The notes under the pieces are model-generated. The model was not told the origin of the DNA. It saw nothing but the letters and a program-made list of their open reading frames with translations, and did no database searches. Shown one piece after another: positions 35,901 through 44,468 of a DNA stretch of 64,000 nucleotides. Position 1 is the stretch's first letter, and each line of letters starts with the position of its first letter. Position numbers and translations under genes: made by a program. This DNA comes from Glycomyces luteolus (GTDB lineage Bacteria > Actinomycetota > Actinomycetes > Mycobacteriales > Micromonosporaceae). The DNA is taken from contig NZ_JAPZVP010000001.1 in the NCBI RefSeq assembly GCF_027622875.1, forward strand, positions 301,142 through 365,141. Reading direction: 5' to 3'.

Positions 35901-37255
35901 AAGTTCGCCGTCGTCGAGGAGCCGCGGGTGTAGATCGGACCGTCCATCCGGGACGCCAGGCGGGCCAGCCACGGCGCCTCGGCCTCCACGTCGACGCCGC
36001 GTTCGATCTTGTACTCGTAGTACAGCTCCGCGACCGAGATCGTGTTGAAGATGCGGCCCCGGTACGACTGCGAGACGGTGCCGAACCAGTCCTCGCCGCG
36101 TTCGTCGACCCACGGCATCCACGCGCCCTGCATGTACTTGTAGAACTGCTCGGCGCCTTGGAGGAGCCGCTGGTCCAGGAAGTCGTAGGCGGAGACGGCG
36201 TCCTCGGCGGTCGAGACGGTCCCGTCCACGGGGTCGACCTTGGTGCCCTGCAGTTCCACCATCCGCGCGAGCCCGGCGAAGTTGTCGATGTTGGTCTCGC
36301 CGTGGGCCTGGTCGCGACCCATCTCGCGGACCTGCACGAAGTCGTAGCCGTACGGGTTGATCGGGTTGTCGGCCTCGATGAGCGGCATCTGCTCGGCCAT
36401 CGAGCCGTTGTCGTAGGCGTCGTCGCCCTCGTTGACGGTGTACCACTCCACGCCCTTGGCGTAGCCTGCGGCGTCGTCCGAGTAGATCGCGGTCGCGATC
36501 CGTCCGAACAGGCCGAAGTTGTGCTGGTTCATCCAGTGGTGGTTGGAGGCCAGGAACGTCTCGAGGACGGGGTTGGCGAAGTTGCCGAGCAGCCGCTCGT
36601 CGTCTTCGGCGCTCCAGACCACGTCGTACCCGTCGTGCTGCCCGGGGGTGTCGTCGTCAGCCGGTTCGGTAGCCCGGATGATCTCGGCGGCCATGAGGAA
36701 CTGGTAGAGCGGGTGCCCGGTGTGGATGTGCGCGTCGGGGAAGTACGTGTAGCCGTTCGGGTCCATGTCGGCCCAGACGCGCAGGGCCTGGATCGCGTTC
36801 TTGCGGTAGACCTCGTCGCCTGTGGTGACCCACATGAGGGACTGGGTGAGCGCGCCGAAGGAGTCATTGGTCTCCCGGCCGCGCATCCCAGCGTTGTCGA
36901 ATACCCGGGTCCGGGCCTTGTCGGGTTCGGCCGCAGACAAGGCGTTTGACGCCCGCCAGGTCGTGGACGCGAAGCCGGTCTTCGACATGGCGTCGAAGTA
37001 GGACGCCCACGGCTCCTGCCCGGACCGGACCATCTCCTGGGTGGTCCGCAGATCCTCGGCCGAGAGTCCCACGCCGGGGTGGACGAACCCGGCGTCGCTC
37101 ACGGTCTCGTTGATCGCGACCACGTTGTCGGTGATCAGCCCGTTGTACTCGGCGGCCTGCACCGGAGATGCGAACACGACCATGCTCGCCACGACCGCCA
37201 GCACGGCGGTCACCACTATCGGCCATGGTCGTGCAACGGCTCTGCGTTGGTTCAT
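32978..37255 (-). CDS. Large secreted multidomain alginate-lyase-like polysaccharide lyase
   Basis: 1425 residues. A signal peptide (VVTAVLAVVASMVVFASPVQA, ~residues 13-34) precedes an (alpha/alpha) alginate-lyase-type catalytic domain (~60-450) with SNHHWMNQHNFGLFG (~236-250) and ETNIDNFAGLARMVELQG. Then follow a carbohydrate-binding-like region, an Ig-like domain (SYSVNGLPEGASFDTATG, ~640-700), a FIVAR helix bundle (~710-760), two or three F5/8-type discoidin domains (GSNDGIEWDLLS, GSNDLQNWTTLTEP, DGSSDGGATWTTFA) and a C-terminal FIVAR (AKDGKGATQEEVDTAVSGF). No sorting signal is present, so it is released. Likely substrate: a uronic-acid polysaccharide. It has its own promoter and operator-like sites. 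Confidence 0.75.
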   Translation of the reverse strand: MNQRRAVARPWPIVVTAVLAVVASMVVFASPVQAAEYNGLITDNVVAINETVSDAGFVHPGVGLSAEDLRTTQEMVRSGQEPWASYFDAMSKTGFASTTWRASNALSAAEPDKARTRVFDNAGMRGRETNDSFGALTQSLMWVTTGDEVYRKNAIQALRVWADMDPNGYTYFPDAHIHTGHPLYQFLMAAEIIRATEPADDDTPGQHDGYDVVWSAEDDERLLGNFANPVLETFLASNHHWMNQHNFGLFGRIATAIYSDDAAGYAKGVEWYTVNEGDDAYDNGSMAEQMPLIEADNPINPYGYDFVQVREMGRDQAHGETNIDNFAGLARMVELQGTKVDPVDGTVSTAEDAVSAYDFLDQRLLQGAEQFYKYMQGAWMPWVDERGEDWFGTVSQSYRGRIFNTISVAELYYEYKIERGVDVEAEAPWLARLASRMDGPIYTRGSSTTANFWVPGDKNPEYWVAFPEELAGTVPPPSREDPAWRFDKAGLLLDDRTELVTEGGQTFARASLSEEGTTSAMSRVEFPKDAVFGLKFRSDGPARLEVLHNPEPSGLNPHEAPKSILAVRDLPDTDGEWRYVAYPMTGNPINYFRLSGAEGTTVDMDSVITTGAKDLTPPQFPQADGTLYLAASMERTLDVKAVDTGGNVSYSVNGLPEGASFDTATGDFSWTPGDVDRGRHEVQIIADDGQTVQSRTFELVVAANRPKTIDAMLADLYDPDAVYETASAAHFDSVLREAKEASESGTDEAFLTALEALRDAAEGMRLLNPRLEDGGLDISGGMVTPHDVTAAQVDTIVRPGHTGNILHTSFVLDFGTRFRVAAEEFAFQGPFAFAMRSAGTNVYGSNDGIEWDLLSERPTAEVNSWEHIPVIEEHREEQYRFLKLQVDEPALPNDPAYPGIWIVDEFHIMGERTELPGAIDEVSFTSPGALRERVTAGDTAELKFTSDEAISDVAVEIGGHQVEAVSEDGLSWKASLELGEDTPVGDITFSIDYSIDGEAAPTVLGTTDFSRLYFSDERNIVDPATFAEVVDDNGASDAMREAQAALMLDGKVNSIGALSGTTGEYHVTWDFGAGRGLALDRVDFLTNQDPRFHGLIDNLVFQGSNDLQNWTTLTEPAFRGFDWQNLESDDDTPYRYLRLRNRYAISISEFRLFGDIGGDLDTVLEQADAVNLEAYTRGSRILFPREVAAVREAREEPGADEDALARRLIDAWNLLDPLVTEAPAALDRAWVTASTVSWDGQLNAADNGWRMFDGDPGTWTDTTTKSCTNTVLPTDGTGFEVVGIRYFPKDSAANRATNMSIDGSSDGGATWTTFANTGTPVRGWNTVPLAEPVRYGALRLSGGNGYCNVAELEFLVKVVDKTGIDVLLADAAALNEADWTPESWAALVAARDAAQAAKDGKGATQEEVDTAVSGFADAIAGLTEA

Positions 37256-37319
37256 CGAAGGGTTCCTTCCGTGGTTCGGCGCGCTCGGGGGGACGAGACT
37301 GCGGCACGCCGAAGAATCG

Positions 37320-37389
37320 GGATATCGTTATCCTTCAATTGATGCTAATGATCGAGGAAACAGGAATCAAGACCTCGATATCGTTTTCC
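37320..37389 (-). promoter_or_regulatory. promoter of the lyase gene flanked by two similar operator-like sites
   Basis: On the minus strand TTGATT (37365-37370) and TAGCAT (37342-37347) are 17 bp apart, a good -35/-10 pair giving an ~80-nt 5' UTR. GGATATCGTTATCC (37320-37333, a perfect 5+5 dyad) lies downstream, and CGATATCGTTTTCC (37376-37389, 12 of 14 identical) lies just upstream of the -35. Paired sites around a promoter fit substrate-controlled repression with looping. Confidence 0.6.
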
Positions 37390-37565
37390 TGGAAGCGCAT
37401 GCCGCGCCGATCGGGCGCCCGTCCGCCCTTGGTCCGCCCAATGATCCAAAAGAGCGTGACAGTCGACATCGACAGCGCCGCAGTCAACTGAAGCCGAGCA
37501 CGCGGGCGCCGAGGCCGTCGGCCTGGTGCATCGACGATGCGCATTCCTTTCGCGGACATGCGAAC
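37390..37565. other. intergenic sequence between the lyase promoter and hsp20
   Basis: I see no coding frame or conserved element here beyond the flanking lyase promoter and the hsp20 terminator. Confidence 0.4.
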
Positions 37566-37589
37566 GGCCCCGGGGTCTCCTCCGGGGCC
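37566..37589 (-). terminator. terminator of hsp20
   Basis: GGCCCCGG (37566-37573) and CCGGGGCC (37582-37589) form a perfect 8-bp stem with an 8-nt loop, 15 bp past the hsp20 stop. Confidence 0.65.
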
Positions 37590-37604
37590 ATCGGCTTCAG
37601 GTGA

Positions 37605-38102
37605 TTACTCGGCGTCCTCGGACGTCGCCTCGCCCTCGACTGCGCTTCCTTCAACCACTGCGGCCTTGGGCTCGACGCCCTTGATCGGGATGCGCTGGGC
37701 CTGCGGGGCCGGCTTGACGGCGCCCGAGATGCGAATCGTCAGGATGCCGTCGGTGACCTCCGCGCTGAGCTGGTCGGCGCTGATGCCCTCGCGAAGCTGG
37801 AACTCGCGGCGGAACGTGCCGCCGGCGAGACCCCGCACGAGGTAGCGGTCGCCCTCGGCCGCCTCGCGCTGGCGGCGCTCGGCGGTGATCGAGAGGCGTC
37901 GCCCTTCGAGCTCGACCGTGACGTCCTCTGGGCTCACGCCCGGAACCGCGGCGGTGACCACGAGGTCCTCGCCTTCGGTGTAGACGTCGGAGCGAAGCGT
38001 GTACTGAACCGAGCGCTGGCCGAAGCCTGCTCGGGCCAGGCGCTCGAACTCGCGGTCGAACTGCCGGAACGCCGCGTAAGGGTGCTGGTAGCGAACGATC
38101 AT
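37605..38102 (-). CDS. Hsp20/alpha-crystallin small heat-shock protein
   Basis: 165 residues. The alpha-crystallin domain (~residues 35-130) has SDVYTEGEDLVVTAAVPGVS, ITAERRQREAAEGDRYLVR, GTFRREFQL and the LxAEVTDGILTIRI core; the C-terminal IPI motif (QRIPIKG) supports oligomerisation. It binds unfolding proteins. ATG 38102 follows GGAG by 8 nt. A perfect CIRCE element 24 nt upstream implies HrcA control. Confidence 0.93.
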   Translation of the reverse strand: MIVRYQHPYAAFRQFDREFERLARAGFGQRSVQYTLRSDVYTEGEDLVVTAAVPGVSPEDVTVELEGRRLSITAERRQREAAEGDRYLVRGLAGGTFRREFQLREGISADQLSAEVTDGILTIRISGAVKPAPQAQRIPIKGVEPKAAVVEGSAVEGEATSEDAE

Positions 38103-38125
38103 GGTGGCTGTCTCCTTCCTCAGGA

Positions 38126-38152
38126 TTAGCACTCGGCGGTGGAGAGTGCTAA
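38126..38152 (-). promoter_or_regulatory. CIRCE element (HrcA operator)
   Basis: TTAGCACTC (38126-38134), 9-nt spacer, GAGTGCTAA (38144-38152): an exact match to the CIRCE consensus. It lies in the hsp20 5' region; TATAGG just upstream (minus strand, about 38156-38161) may be the -10. Confidence 0.95.
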
Positions 38153-38293
38153 CGACCTATACGACGTCCGGCCGGATCCGAATATTTCTGCCGTGGCTCA
38201 GATCACGCGGAGTCGTCGCGCAGTGGCAGGTGGTTCGACTGAGGTCCGGATTCCCGCTTGCGCCGTGGCCTCGCGCGGCCCCAGACTGATCCG

Positions 38294-39268
38294 GTGGAAA
38301 TCGCCATTCGCCCCAAGCTCGACCGCGCCGACGTCGAGGAGATCGCCCGGAAGCACCTCCCGGGACCGGTCGAGGTCATCGCCCATGAAGAGTTCAAGGA
38401 CGGGTTCTTCAACGCCGCGCACGCTTTGGAGCTCGCCGACGGCCGCCATGTGGTCGTCAAGGTCGCCCCGGACAAGGCGCACAAGCTGCTGCGCTACGAG
38501 GTCGACCTCATGGCGACCGAGATCGAGTGCTTCGAGCGCGGCCTCGCCGCGGGCGTGCCGATGCCGGCGCTGCACTTCGGCGATCCCGAAGGGGGCGTGA
38601 TGATCATCGACCGCCTCAAGGGCATCTCGTTCCCGAAGGCCAAGGACGACATGTCCAAGGCGGACCTGCTGGTCGTGCGCCGCGAGATCGGCGCCCTGAG
38701 CGCCCGCTTCGCCACGGTCTCGGGGGAGCGCTTCGGCTATCCGCGCAAGAGCGGCCGCACCGTCGCCGACACCTGGTCGGCGTCGTTCCAAGCGATGATC
38801 GCGGACGTGCTCGCCGACATCGCGGAGAACGGCTCGCCGCTGCCCTGCCCCGCCGGGGAGATCACGGCGCTCGTCGCGGCCGAAAGCGACCTGCTCGACG
38901 AGGTGACCCGGCCCGCGCTCGTCCACTTCGACCTGTGGGACGGCAACGTCTTCGTGGAGCGGGCCGACGCCGGTTGGCGCGTCGAGGCGTTCATCGACGG
39001 CGAGCGGGCATTCTACGGGGACCCGATCGCCGAGATCGTCTCCCTGGAGTTCTGCCCGGACGATGAGTCGGCGGCGGCCGTGGAAGGCTTCCTCGGCCGC
39101 GGGTTGACAGCAGGGGAGGAGCGGCGGCTGACCCTCTACCGGATCTACCTGATGCTCATTCTCATCGCCGAATGCGAGGTGCGCGGCTTCGACGAGGAGC
39201 TGACCGCGAATCAGCGCGGCTGGTCGACCGAGAGCCTCGTCAAGAACCTCGCGTCCCTGAAAGCCTGA
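38294..39268 (+). CDS. Aminoglycoside phosphotransferase-like kinase
   Basis: 324 residues. The APH/ChoK fold is shown by VVVKVAP (ATP-binding Lys), LVHFDLWDGNVFVE (catalytic H-x-D-x4-N) and FIDGERAFYGDPIAEIVSLEF (metal-binding Asp). It probably phosphorylates a small molecule; antibiotic resistance cannot be inferred. The GTG at 38294 is taken as start (VEIAIRPKLDRADVEEIAR); the frame extends 12 codons further up. Confidence 0.8.
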   Translation: MEIAIRPKLDRADVEEIARKHLPGPVEVIAHEEFKDGFFNAAHALELADGRHVVVKVAPDKAHKLLRYEVDLMATEIECFERGLAAGVPMPALHFGDPEGGVMIIDRLKGISFPKAKDDMSKADLLVVRREIGALSARFATVSGERFGYPRKSGRTVADTWSASFQAMIADVLADIAENGSPLPCPAGEITALVAAESDLLDEVTRPALVHFDLWDGNVFVERADAGWRVEAFIDGERAFYGDPIAEIVSLEFCPDDESAAAVEGFLGRGLTAGEERRLTLYRIYLMLILIAECEVRGFDEELTANQRGWSTESLVKNLASLKA

Positions 39269-39274
39269 CCGAGC

Positions 39275-39757
39275 CTAGTGGACGGCCCCGGCCTCGTGGT
39301 CGTGGTCGTCCGGGTCGGTGCGGGTCGCGTCCCGCTCCTTGGTGGCACGGGCGAGGCCGTACGGCGGCATGTTGATGTACGAGGTGTCGTAGTCGCCGGC
39401 GCGGACCTTGTAGAGCTCGTGCCACAGCCCGACCTCGCCGTTGCTCTTCACGTTGCGGTTGAACCACTTCCAGAAGCCGCGGTGGGCGTGCGCCTGCGAG
39501 TGCGCGTAGCGCTCCAGGTGCTCCTCGCTGCGCCAGTACTGGACGACCATGATGACGCGGCCGCCGATCATGGTCCGCGAGTCGAGCAGGCCCAGGTCGG
39601 GGTCGGCTTCGAGTTCGCGGAGCATCTTCGGCATCGACGCGAACACCGGCACCCACTTGCGGAACTTCCAGAACTTGTTGATCCGCATGCCGACCGTGAA
39701 GACCACGAGGTCCTCGCTGTAGTCGACCACGACGCGACCGGGCCTGACCTTCGCCAC
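39275..39757 (-). CDS. DUF4188 family protein
   Basis: 160 residues. FTVGMRINKFWKFRKWVPVF, MPKMLRELEADPDLGLLDSR, VMVVQYWRSEEHLERYAHS and HRGFWKWFNRNVKSNGEVGLWHE match the DUF4188 family, a dimeric alpha/beta-barrel-like fold often annotated as monooxygenase-like. Function unknown. GTG 39757 follows GGGAGG at normal spacing. Its 3' end nearly touches the convergent APH-like gene (6-bp gap). Confidence 0.75.
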   Translation of the reverse strand: MAKVRPGRVVVDYSEDLVVFTVGMRINKFWKFRKWVPVFASMPKMLRELEADPDLGLLDSRTMIGGRVIMVVQYWRSEEHLERYAHSQAHAHRGFWKWFNRNVKSNGEVGLWHELYKVRAGDYDTSYINMPPYGLARATKERDATRTDPDDHDHEAGAVH

Positions 39758-39868
39758 GTGCAGTCCTCCCAGGGGGTTGCGAGCATGCCTCCCCTTAGAG
39801 ACTAACGAAACGTGTTCACCTCGTGTCAAGGCGCTGGACGAATCCGGCTGCGCCGCTTCGGTATCCGT

Positions 39869-42253
39869 CTAGTGCGGCCACTGCCATTCGGCGACCGCGG
39901 GCAGGTCCTCGCCGTGGGTGCGGGTGTGCTCGCGGGCGGCGTGCCGCGCGTCGACCATCCGCTGCCGCAGGCCCGCCGCGTTCTGGCCGAGGCCGGGCAC
40001 GCGGTCGATGACGTCCATGACGAGGCGGTACCGGTCGAGGTCGTTGAGCACGACCATGTCGAACGGCGTGGTCGTGGTGCCCTCCTCCTTGTAGCCGCGC
40101 ACGTGGATGTTGTCGTGGTTGGTGCGCCGGTACGTGAGCCGGTGAATGAGCATCGGGTAGCCGTGGAAGGCGAACAGGACCGGCTTGTCGGCGGTGAAGA
40201 TGGTGTCGAACTGGCGGTCGCCGAGGCCGTGCGGGTGCTCGGTGTCGGGCTGGAGCCGCATGAGGTCGACGACGTTGACGACGCGCACCTTGAGCCGGGG
40301 CAGGGCCTGGCGCAGCAGGTCCGCGGCGGCCAGCACCTCCAATGTGGGCGCGTCCCCGGCGCAGGCGAGCACCACGTCCGGCGACTGGCCGTCGTCGGTG
40401 GAGGCCCACTCCCAGATGCCGAGGCCGCGCTCGCAGTGGCGCACGGCCTCGTCCATGCTCGTGTACTGCAGCGAGGGCTGCTTCCCGGCGACGACCACGT
40501 TGACATACTGGCGGCCGCGAAGACAGTGGTCCATGGTGGACAGCAGGGTGTTGGCGTCCGGCGGCAGGTAGACGCGCACGATGTCGGCCTTCTTGTTCAT
40601 CACGTGGTCGATGAACCCGGGGTCCTGGTGCGAGAAGCCGTTGTGGTCCTGGCGCCACACGTGGCTCGACAATAGGTAGTTGAGCGAGGCGATCGGCTGG
40701 CGCCACGGGATCTTGCTCAAGGAGTCGAGCCACTTCGCGTGCTGGTTGAACATCGAGTCGACGATGTGGATAAACGCCTCGTAGCTGGTGAACAGGCCGT
40801 GGCGGCCGGTCAGCAGGTAGCCCTCCAGCCAGCCTTCGCACAGGTGCTCCGAGAGGGCCTCCATGACCCGCCCGTGCGGGGCCTGGTGCTCGTCCGTGGG
40901 CAGGATCTCGGCGGTCCACTGCCGATCGGTGGTCTCGAAGGCCGCGTCGAGCCGGTTGGAGGCGACCTCGTCGGGACCGAAGAGCCGGAACCGGTCCGGG
41001 TTGGCGCTGATGACGTCGCGGATCCATTTGCCGAGGACCCTGGTGGCCTCGCCGGTGGTGCGGCCGTGGCCCTCGATCGCGAGGCCGTAGTCGCGGTAGT
41101 CGGGCAGCACGAGGTCGCGCAGGAGCAGCCCGCCGTTCGCGTGCGGGTTGGCGCTCATGCGCCGCGCGCCCTGCGGGTGGAGGCCGAGGAGTTCAGGCGC
41201 GGGCCCGCCCATGGCGTCGAACAGCTCCTCGGGCCGGTACGAGCGCATCCACTCCTCGAGCATCGCCAGGTGCTCCGGGTTGGAGCGCACTGCCGCGAGC
41301 GGCACCTGGTGGGCCCGCCACGTGCCCTCGACCGGTACACCGTCCACTTCGTCTGGTCCGGTCCAGCCCTTCGGGGTCCGGAGGACGATCATCGGCCAGC
41401 GCGGCCGCACGGGCTTCCCGTTCACGTTCCGGCGCGCGTCGGCGCGGATCTCGGCGATCCGGTCGAAGCAGGCGTCGAGCGCGGCGGCCAGCTGCTGGTG
41501 GACGCTCGCGGGGTCGCCGCCCTCCACCAGGAACGGCTCGTAGCCGACGCCGCGGAAGAAGGACATGCGGTCCTCGTCGGAGATGCGCGCGAAGATCGTC
41601 GGGTTGGCGATCTTGTAGCCGTTGAGATGCAGGATCGGCAGGACCGTGCCGTCGGTGACCGGGTTGAGGAACACGTTCGAGAACCACGAGCCGGCCATCG
41701 GGCCGGTCTCGGCCTCGCCGTCGCCGATCACGCAGGCCACGGTGAGCTCGGGGTTGTCGAACGCGGCCCCGTACGCGTGCGAGAGCGCGTAACCGAGTTC
41801 GCCGCCTTCGTGGATCGAGCCGGGCACTTCGGCGGCCACGTGCGAGGGGATGCCGCCGGGGAAGGAGAACTGGCGGAAGAGCCGCTTCATGCCCTCTTCG
41901 GAGTGGTTCACCGAGGGATGCAGCTCCGGGTAGGTGCCTTCGAGCCAGGTGTTGGCGACGATCGCGGGGCCGCCGTGGCCGGGGCCGGTCACGAAGATCA
42001 TGTCGAGGTCGCGGGCGGCGATGCAGCGGTTCAGGTGCGCATAAATGAGGCTCAGGCCGGGGCTGGTGCCCCAGTGTCCGAGCAGGCGGGGCTTGATGTG
42101 CTCGGGGCGCAGCGGCTCCCTGAGGAGCGGATTGTCGAGCAGGTAGATCTGGCCGACGGTGAGGTAGTTCGCCGCCCGCCAGTAGGCGTCGATGCGGGCT
42201 AGCTCTTCGTCGGTCAAGGGCGCGGTGGCGAGGCCCGATTGCGTCGTGTCCAT
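39869..42253 (-). CDS. xfp: Xylulose-5-phosphate/fructose-6-phosphate phosphoketolase
   Basis: 794 residues, the family length. It is a thiamine-diphosphate enzyme that cleaves xylulose-5-P (and often fructose-6-P) with phosphate to acetyl phosphate plus glyceraldehyde-3-P or erythrose-4-[52 protein letters not shown] and [15 protein letters not shown] are diagnostic. ATG 42253. Its product feeds Pta and AckA encoded at 51.1-54.4 kb. Confidence 0.97.
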   Translation of the reverse strand: MDTTQSGLATAPLTDEELARIDAYWRAANYLTVGQIYLLDNPLLREPLRPEHIKPRLLGHWGTSPGLSLIYAHLNRCIAARDLDMIFVTGPGHGGPAIVANTWLEGTYPELHPSVNHSEEGMKRLFRQFSFPGGIPSHVAAEVPGSIHEGGELGYALSHAYGAAFDNPELTVACVIGDGEAETGPMAGSWFSNVFLNPVTDGTVLPILHLNGYKIANPTIFARISDEDRMSFFRGVGYEPFLVEGGDPASVHQQLAAALDACFDRIAEIRADARRNVNGKPVRPRWPMIVLRTPKGWTGPDEVDGVPVEGTWRAHQVPLAAVRSNPEHLAMLEEWMRSYRPEELFDAMGGPAPELLGLHPQGARRMSANPHANGGLLLRDLVLPDYRDYGLAIEGHGRTTGEATRVLGKWIRDVISANPDRFRLFGPDEVASNRLDAAFETTDRQWTAEILPTDEHQAPHGRVMEALSEHLCEGWLEGYLLTGRHGLFTSYEAFIHIVDSMFNQHAKWLDSLSKIPWRQPIASLNYLLSSHVWRQDHNGFSHQDPGFIDHVMNKKADIVRVYLPPDANTLLSTMDHCLRGRQYVNVVVAGKQPSLQYTSMDEAVRHCERGLGIWEWASTDDGQSPDVVLACAGDAPTLEVLAAADLLRQALPRLKVRVVNVVDLMRLQPDTEHPHGLGDRQFDTIFTADKPVLFAFHGYPMLIHRLTYRRTNHDNIHVRGYKEEGTTTTPFDMVVLNDLDRYRLVMDVIDRVPGLGQNAAGLRQRMVDARHAAREHTRTHGEDLPAVAEWQWPH

Positions 42254-42326
42254 GCGTCCGAGGGTGCCGTATAGGGCGCGCCTTAACCGCGATTCACGCG
42301 AATTCCTCGCGTGGGCGCTCGCGCTG

Positions 42327-42572
42327 TCAGCCGACCTCTTTGAGCATCCGCTCCACCGACACGAGACGGGACTTGACCTCGATGAGCGAGGCCTTGATCT
42401 CGGCGGAGTCCATGCCGGCCTTCTCCGCGAGTTCGCGGTAGTTCGCCTCGCGGGCGGCCGAAGCCTGCGCCTTCTTCGTGGTGGCCCAGACGAACATCGA
42501 GGCGATCACGATCGCGGCTATCAGGAAGAAGAAACCGAAGACGAACAGCATTCCGGCGTTGGCGGTGGACAT
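42327..42572 (-). CDS. single-pass membrane protein with coiled coil
   Basis: 81 residues: a transmembrane helix ([22 protein letters not shown]) and a charged helix ([37 protein letters not shown]) likely to coil. It resembles small phage-shock-like proteins only in layout. Its ATG lies inside the 3' end of the ArsR-type gene (52-bp overlap), so the two are coupled and the regulator probably controls it. Confidence 0.7.
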   Translation of the reverse strand: MSTANAGMLFVFGFFFLIAAIVIASMFVWATTKKAQASAAREANYRELAEKAGMDSAEIKASLIEVKSRLVSVERMLKEVG

Positions 42573-42922
42573 AACGAGGCTTCCTTCTCTGGGTCGGCGG
42601 CAGTGGTTGCGGTGTCGGGCAGGGTCGGCAGCGCCGACTTCACGATTTGCGGTGTGATCTCCAAGGCGAACGGGACCGCATCGAAGTACTTGACGGCCTT
42701 GCCGTCCTCCGAGAGCTCCAGCGACCCCGTCACCAGGCCCGCAGCCTGGAGCTTCTGCAGGTGCATGTGGAGCAGCGGGCGGCTCATCCCGAGCTGGCGG
42801 GCGAGAAGGCTCACGTACTGCCTCCCGTCCGCGAGCGCGCCCAGAATGCGCAGCCGGTGCGGGTTCGCCAGGGCCGAGCAGGCCGCGAGCAGGGCCGCGC
42901 CGGTCAACTCCTCGGGCTCCAT
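42521..42922 (-). CDS. ArsR-type winged-helix regulator
   Basis: 133 residues. ACSALANPHRLRILGALADG, QYVSLLARQLGMSRPLLHMH and LQKLQAAGLVTGSLEL form a typical winged HTH. No Cys metal site is present in the HTH, so it is probably not a metal sensor. ATG 42922 is chosen because AAGGA lies 8 nt upstream; ATG 42931 is too close. It is followed by an overlapping membrane protein gene and preceded by a perfect dyad. Confidence 0.85.
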   Translation of the reverse strand: MEPEELTGAALLAACSALANPHRLRILGALADGRQYVSLLARQLGMSRPLLHMHLQKLQAAGLVTGSLELSEDGKAVKYFDAVPFALEITPQIVKSALPTLPDTATTAADPEKEASLCPPPTPECCSSSVSSS

Positions 42923-42941
42923 GAGAACCATCCTTGTCGTA

Positions 42942-42959
42942 TGTCAGAAAATTCTGACA
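42942..42959. promoter_or_regulatory. 18-bp operator dyad in the divergent ArsR/GNAT promoter
   Basis: TGTCAGAA-AA-TTCTGACA is a perfect inverted repeat; a third half-site TGTCAG follows at 42962-42967. It lies 20 bp before the regulator start, so autoregulation by the ArsR-type protein is likely. Confidence 0.75.
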
Positions 42960-43030
42960 CATGTCAGCGGCGACTGCAAGCCGCGAATTTCGATTGCACC
43001 CTCGCACGCCCGCCCGGAAGAATCTGACCC

Positions 43031-43693
43031 ATGCTCGCCGACCACCTGCCGATCTACCGACTGCGCCTCAGGACCGAACGCCTCGAACTGCGCCTGCCCG
43101 AGAACTTCGACGAGATCGCCGAACTGGCCGACACCGCGGCAGCGGGCGTCCACGACCCCGGCTTCATGCCCTTCGGCATCCCGTGGACCGCCGACGGACC
43201 CAAGACCACAGCCCGGAACGTCGCGATCTACTACCACCACGTCATCGGTCGCTGGGACGCCCGAGCCTGGACCCTGCCCTTCTACGTCTTCCTCGAAGGA
43301 CGACCTATCGGCGTGCAGGACATCAAAGGCGTGGAACTCGACGTCACCCGCGAAGTCGCCACCGGCTCCTGGATCGGCCGCGCCCACCAGGGCAAGGGCA
43401 TCGGCAAGGAGATGCGTGCCGCCGTGCTCCACTTCGCCTTCGCCGAGCTCGGCGCCGACTACGCGACCAGCAGCTCGTACGACGCCAATGCCGCTTCCGC
43501 CGGCGTCTCCCGCAGCCTCGGCTACCGCGACGACGGCATCAGGCTCCCTGTGGTGCAAGGCGTTCGACGCACTGAATTGCGCTGGCGGCTCTCACGCGAT
43601 GACTGGGAGGCCCACCGCAAACACGAGGTCGTCGTCGAAGGGCTCGACGACGACGTGAAGGACATGCTCGGTCTAACGAAGGAAACCTCATGA
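43031..43693 (+). CDS. GNAT acetyltransferase, RimJ/RimL-like (copy A)
   Basis: 220 residues. The acetyl-CoA loop is GRAHQGKGIGKEMRAAVLHFA, followed by DANAASAGVSRSLGYRDDG. It belongs to the Acetyltransf_3 type that modifies protein N-termini or small molecules; the substrate is unknown. The gene overlaps copy B by 4 bp (ATGA). The two are roughly two-thirds identical along their whole length. Confidence 0.88.
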   Translation: MLADHLPIYRLRLRTERLELRLPENFDEIAELADTAAAGVHDPGFMPFGIPWTADGPKTTARNVAIYYHHVIGRWDARAWTLPFYVFLEGRPIGVQDIKGVELDVTREVATGSWIGRAHQGKGIGKEMRAAVLHFAFAELGADYATSSSYDANAASAGVSRSLGYRDDGIRLPVVQGVRRTELRWRLSRDDWEAHRKHEVVVEGLDDDVKDMLGLTKETS

Positions 43694-44352
43694 CGCTCGC
43701 CGACCACCTCCCGATCTACAGGCTCCGGCTGCGGACAGAGCGCCTCGAGCTCCGCATCGCTCGCGACGACGAAATCGGCGCCTTGGCGGACGCCGCCGCG
43801 GCGGGCGTCCACGACCCGGACTTCATGCCCTTCCTCTTCCCCTGGACCGACGCCACTCCCGCCGAGCGCGGCCGCAGCGTCGCCCTCTGGTGCCACCGCG
43901 TCATCGGCCGCTGGAGCAAGGACGACTGGACCCTCCCCTTCACGGTCTTCTTCGAGGGCCGACCCATCGGCATCCAGGAGATCGACGGCAAGGAGTTCGC
44001 CCTCAAACGCGAAGTGGGCACGGGCTCGTGGCTCGGGCTGGCGAACCACGGTAAAGGCATCGGGACCGAGATGCGCGCCGCGGTACTCCACTTCGCCTTC
44101 TCGGGCCTCGGCGCGGACTGGGCCACGAGCGCGTCGTTCGACGGCAATGCCGCTTCGGCGGGCGTCTCTCGCAAGCTCGGGTACCAGGCGGACGGCCGCG
44201 AATACCACATCGTGCAGGGCGTGCGGCGACTCGACTGGCGCTGGCGTCTCTCCCGCGAGGACTGGGAGGCCCACCGCAAACACGAGGTCGCGATCGATGG
44301 TCTGGACGCCGAGGTCCTCGCGATGCTCGGCCTGGGCGAGTCCGAGCAGTGA
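43690..44352 (+). CDS. GNAT acetyltransferase, RimJ/RimL-like (copy B)
   Basis: 220 residues, paralogue of the gene before it: both start xLADHLPIYRLRLRTERLEL and end in RLSRxDWEAHRKHEV. The acetyl-CoA loop is GLANHGKGIGTEMRAAVLHFA. The substrate-side residues in the first third differ most, so the copies may act on different targets. Confidence 0.88.
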   Translation: MTLADHLPIYRLRLRTERLELRIARDDEIGALADAAAAGVHDPDFMPFLFPWTDATPAERGRSVALWCHRVIGRWSKDDWTLPFTVFFEGRPIGIQEIDGKEFALKREVGTGSWLGLANHGKGIGTEMRAAVLHFAFSGLGADWATSASFDGNAASAGVSRKLGYQADGREYHIVQGVRRLDWRWRLSREDWEAHRKHEVAIDGLDAEVLAMLGLGESEQ

Positions 44353-44359
44353 CCGGGGC

Positions 44360-44387
44360 GGGCGCGGCTCAGGCGTGAGCCGCGCCC
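44360..44387 (+). terminator. terminator of the GNAT pair
   Basis: GGGCGCGGCTCA (44360-44371) pairs perfectly with TGAGCCGCGCCC (44376-44387) over a 4-nt loop. Confidence 0.8.
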
Positions 44388-44468
44388 CAATCGGTCCCAA
44401 GGCCCTATCAAGGCCCGGTGAACGATGCGCTAAAGTAATCACCGTTCCCCGGTCAACACCGGAGAAAT

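Noticed and set aside
38258-38293. Longer N-terminus for the APH-like kinase
   Set aside because: The 12 extra codons are Arg-rich and unlike the family; GTG 38294 begins the conserved part.
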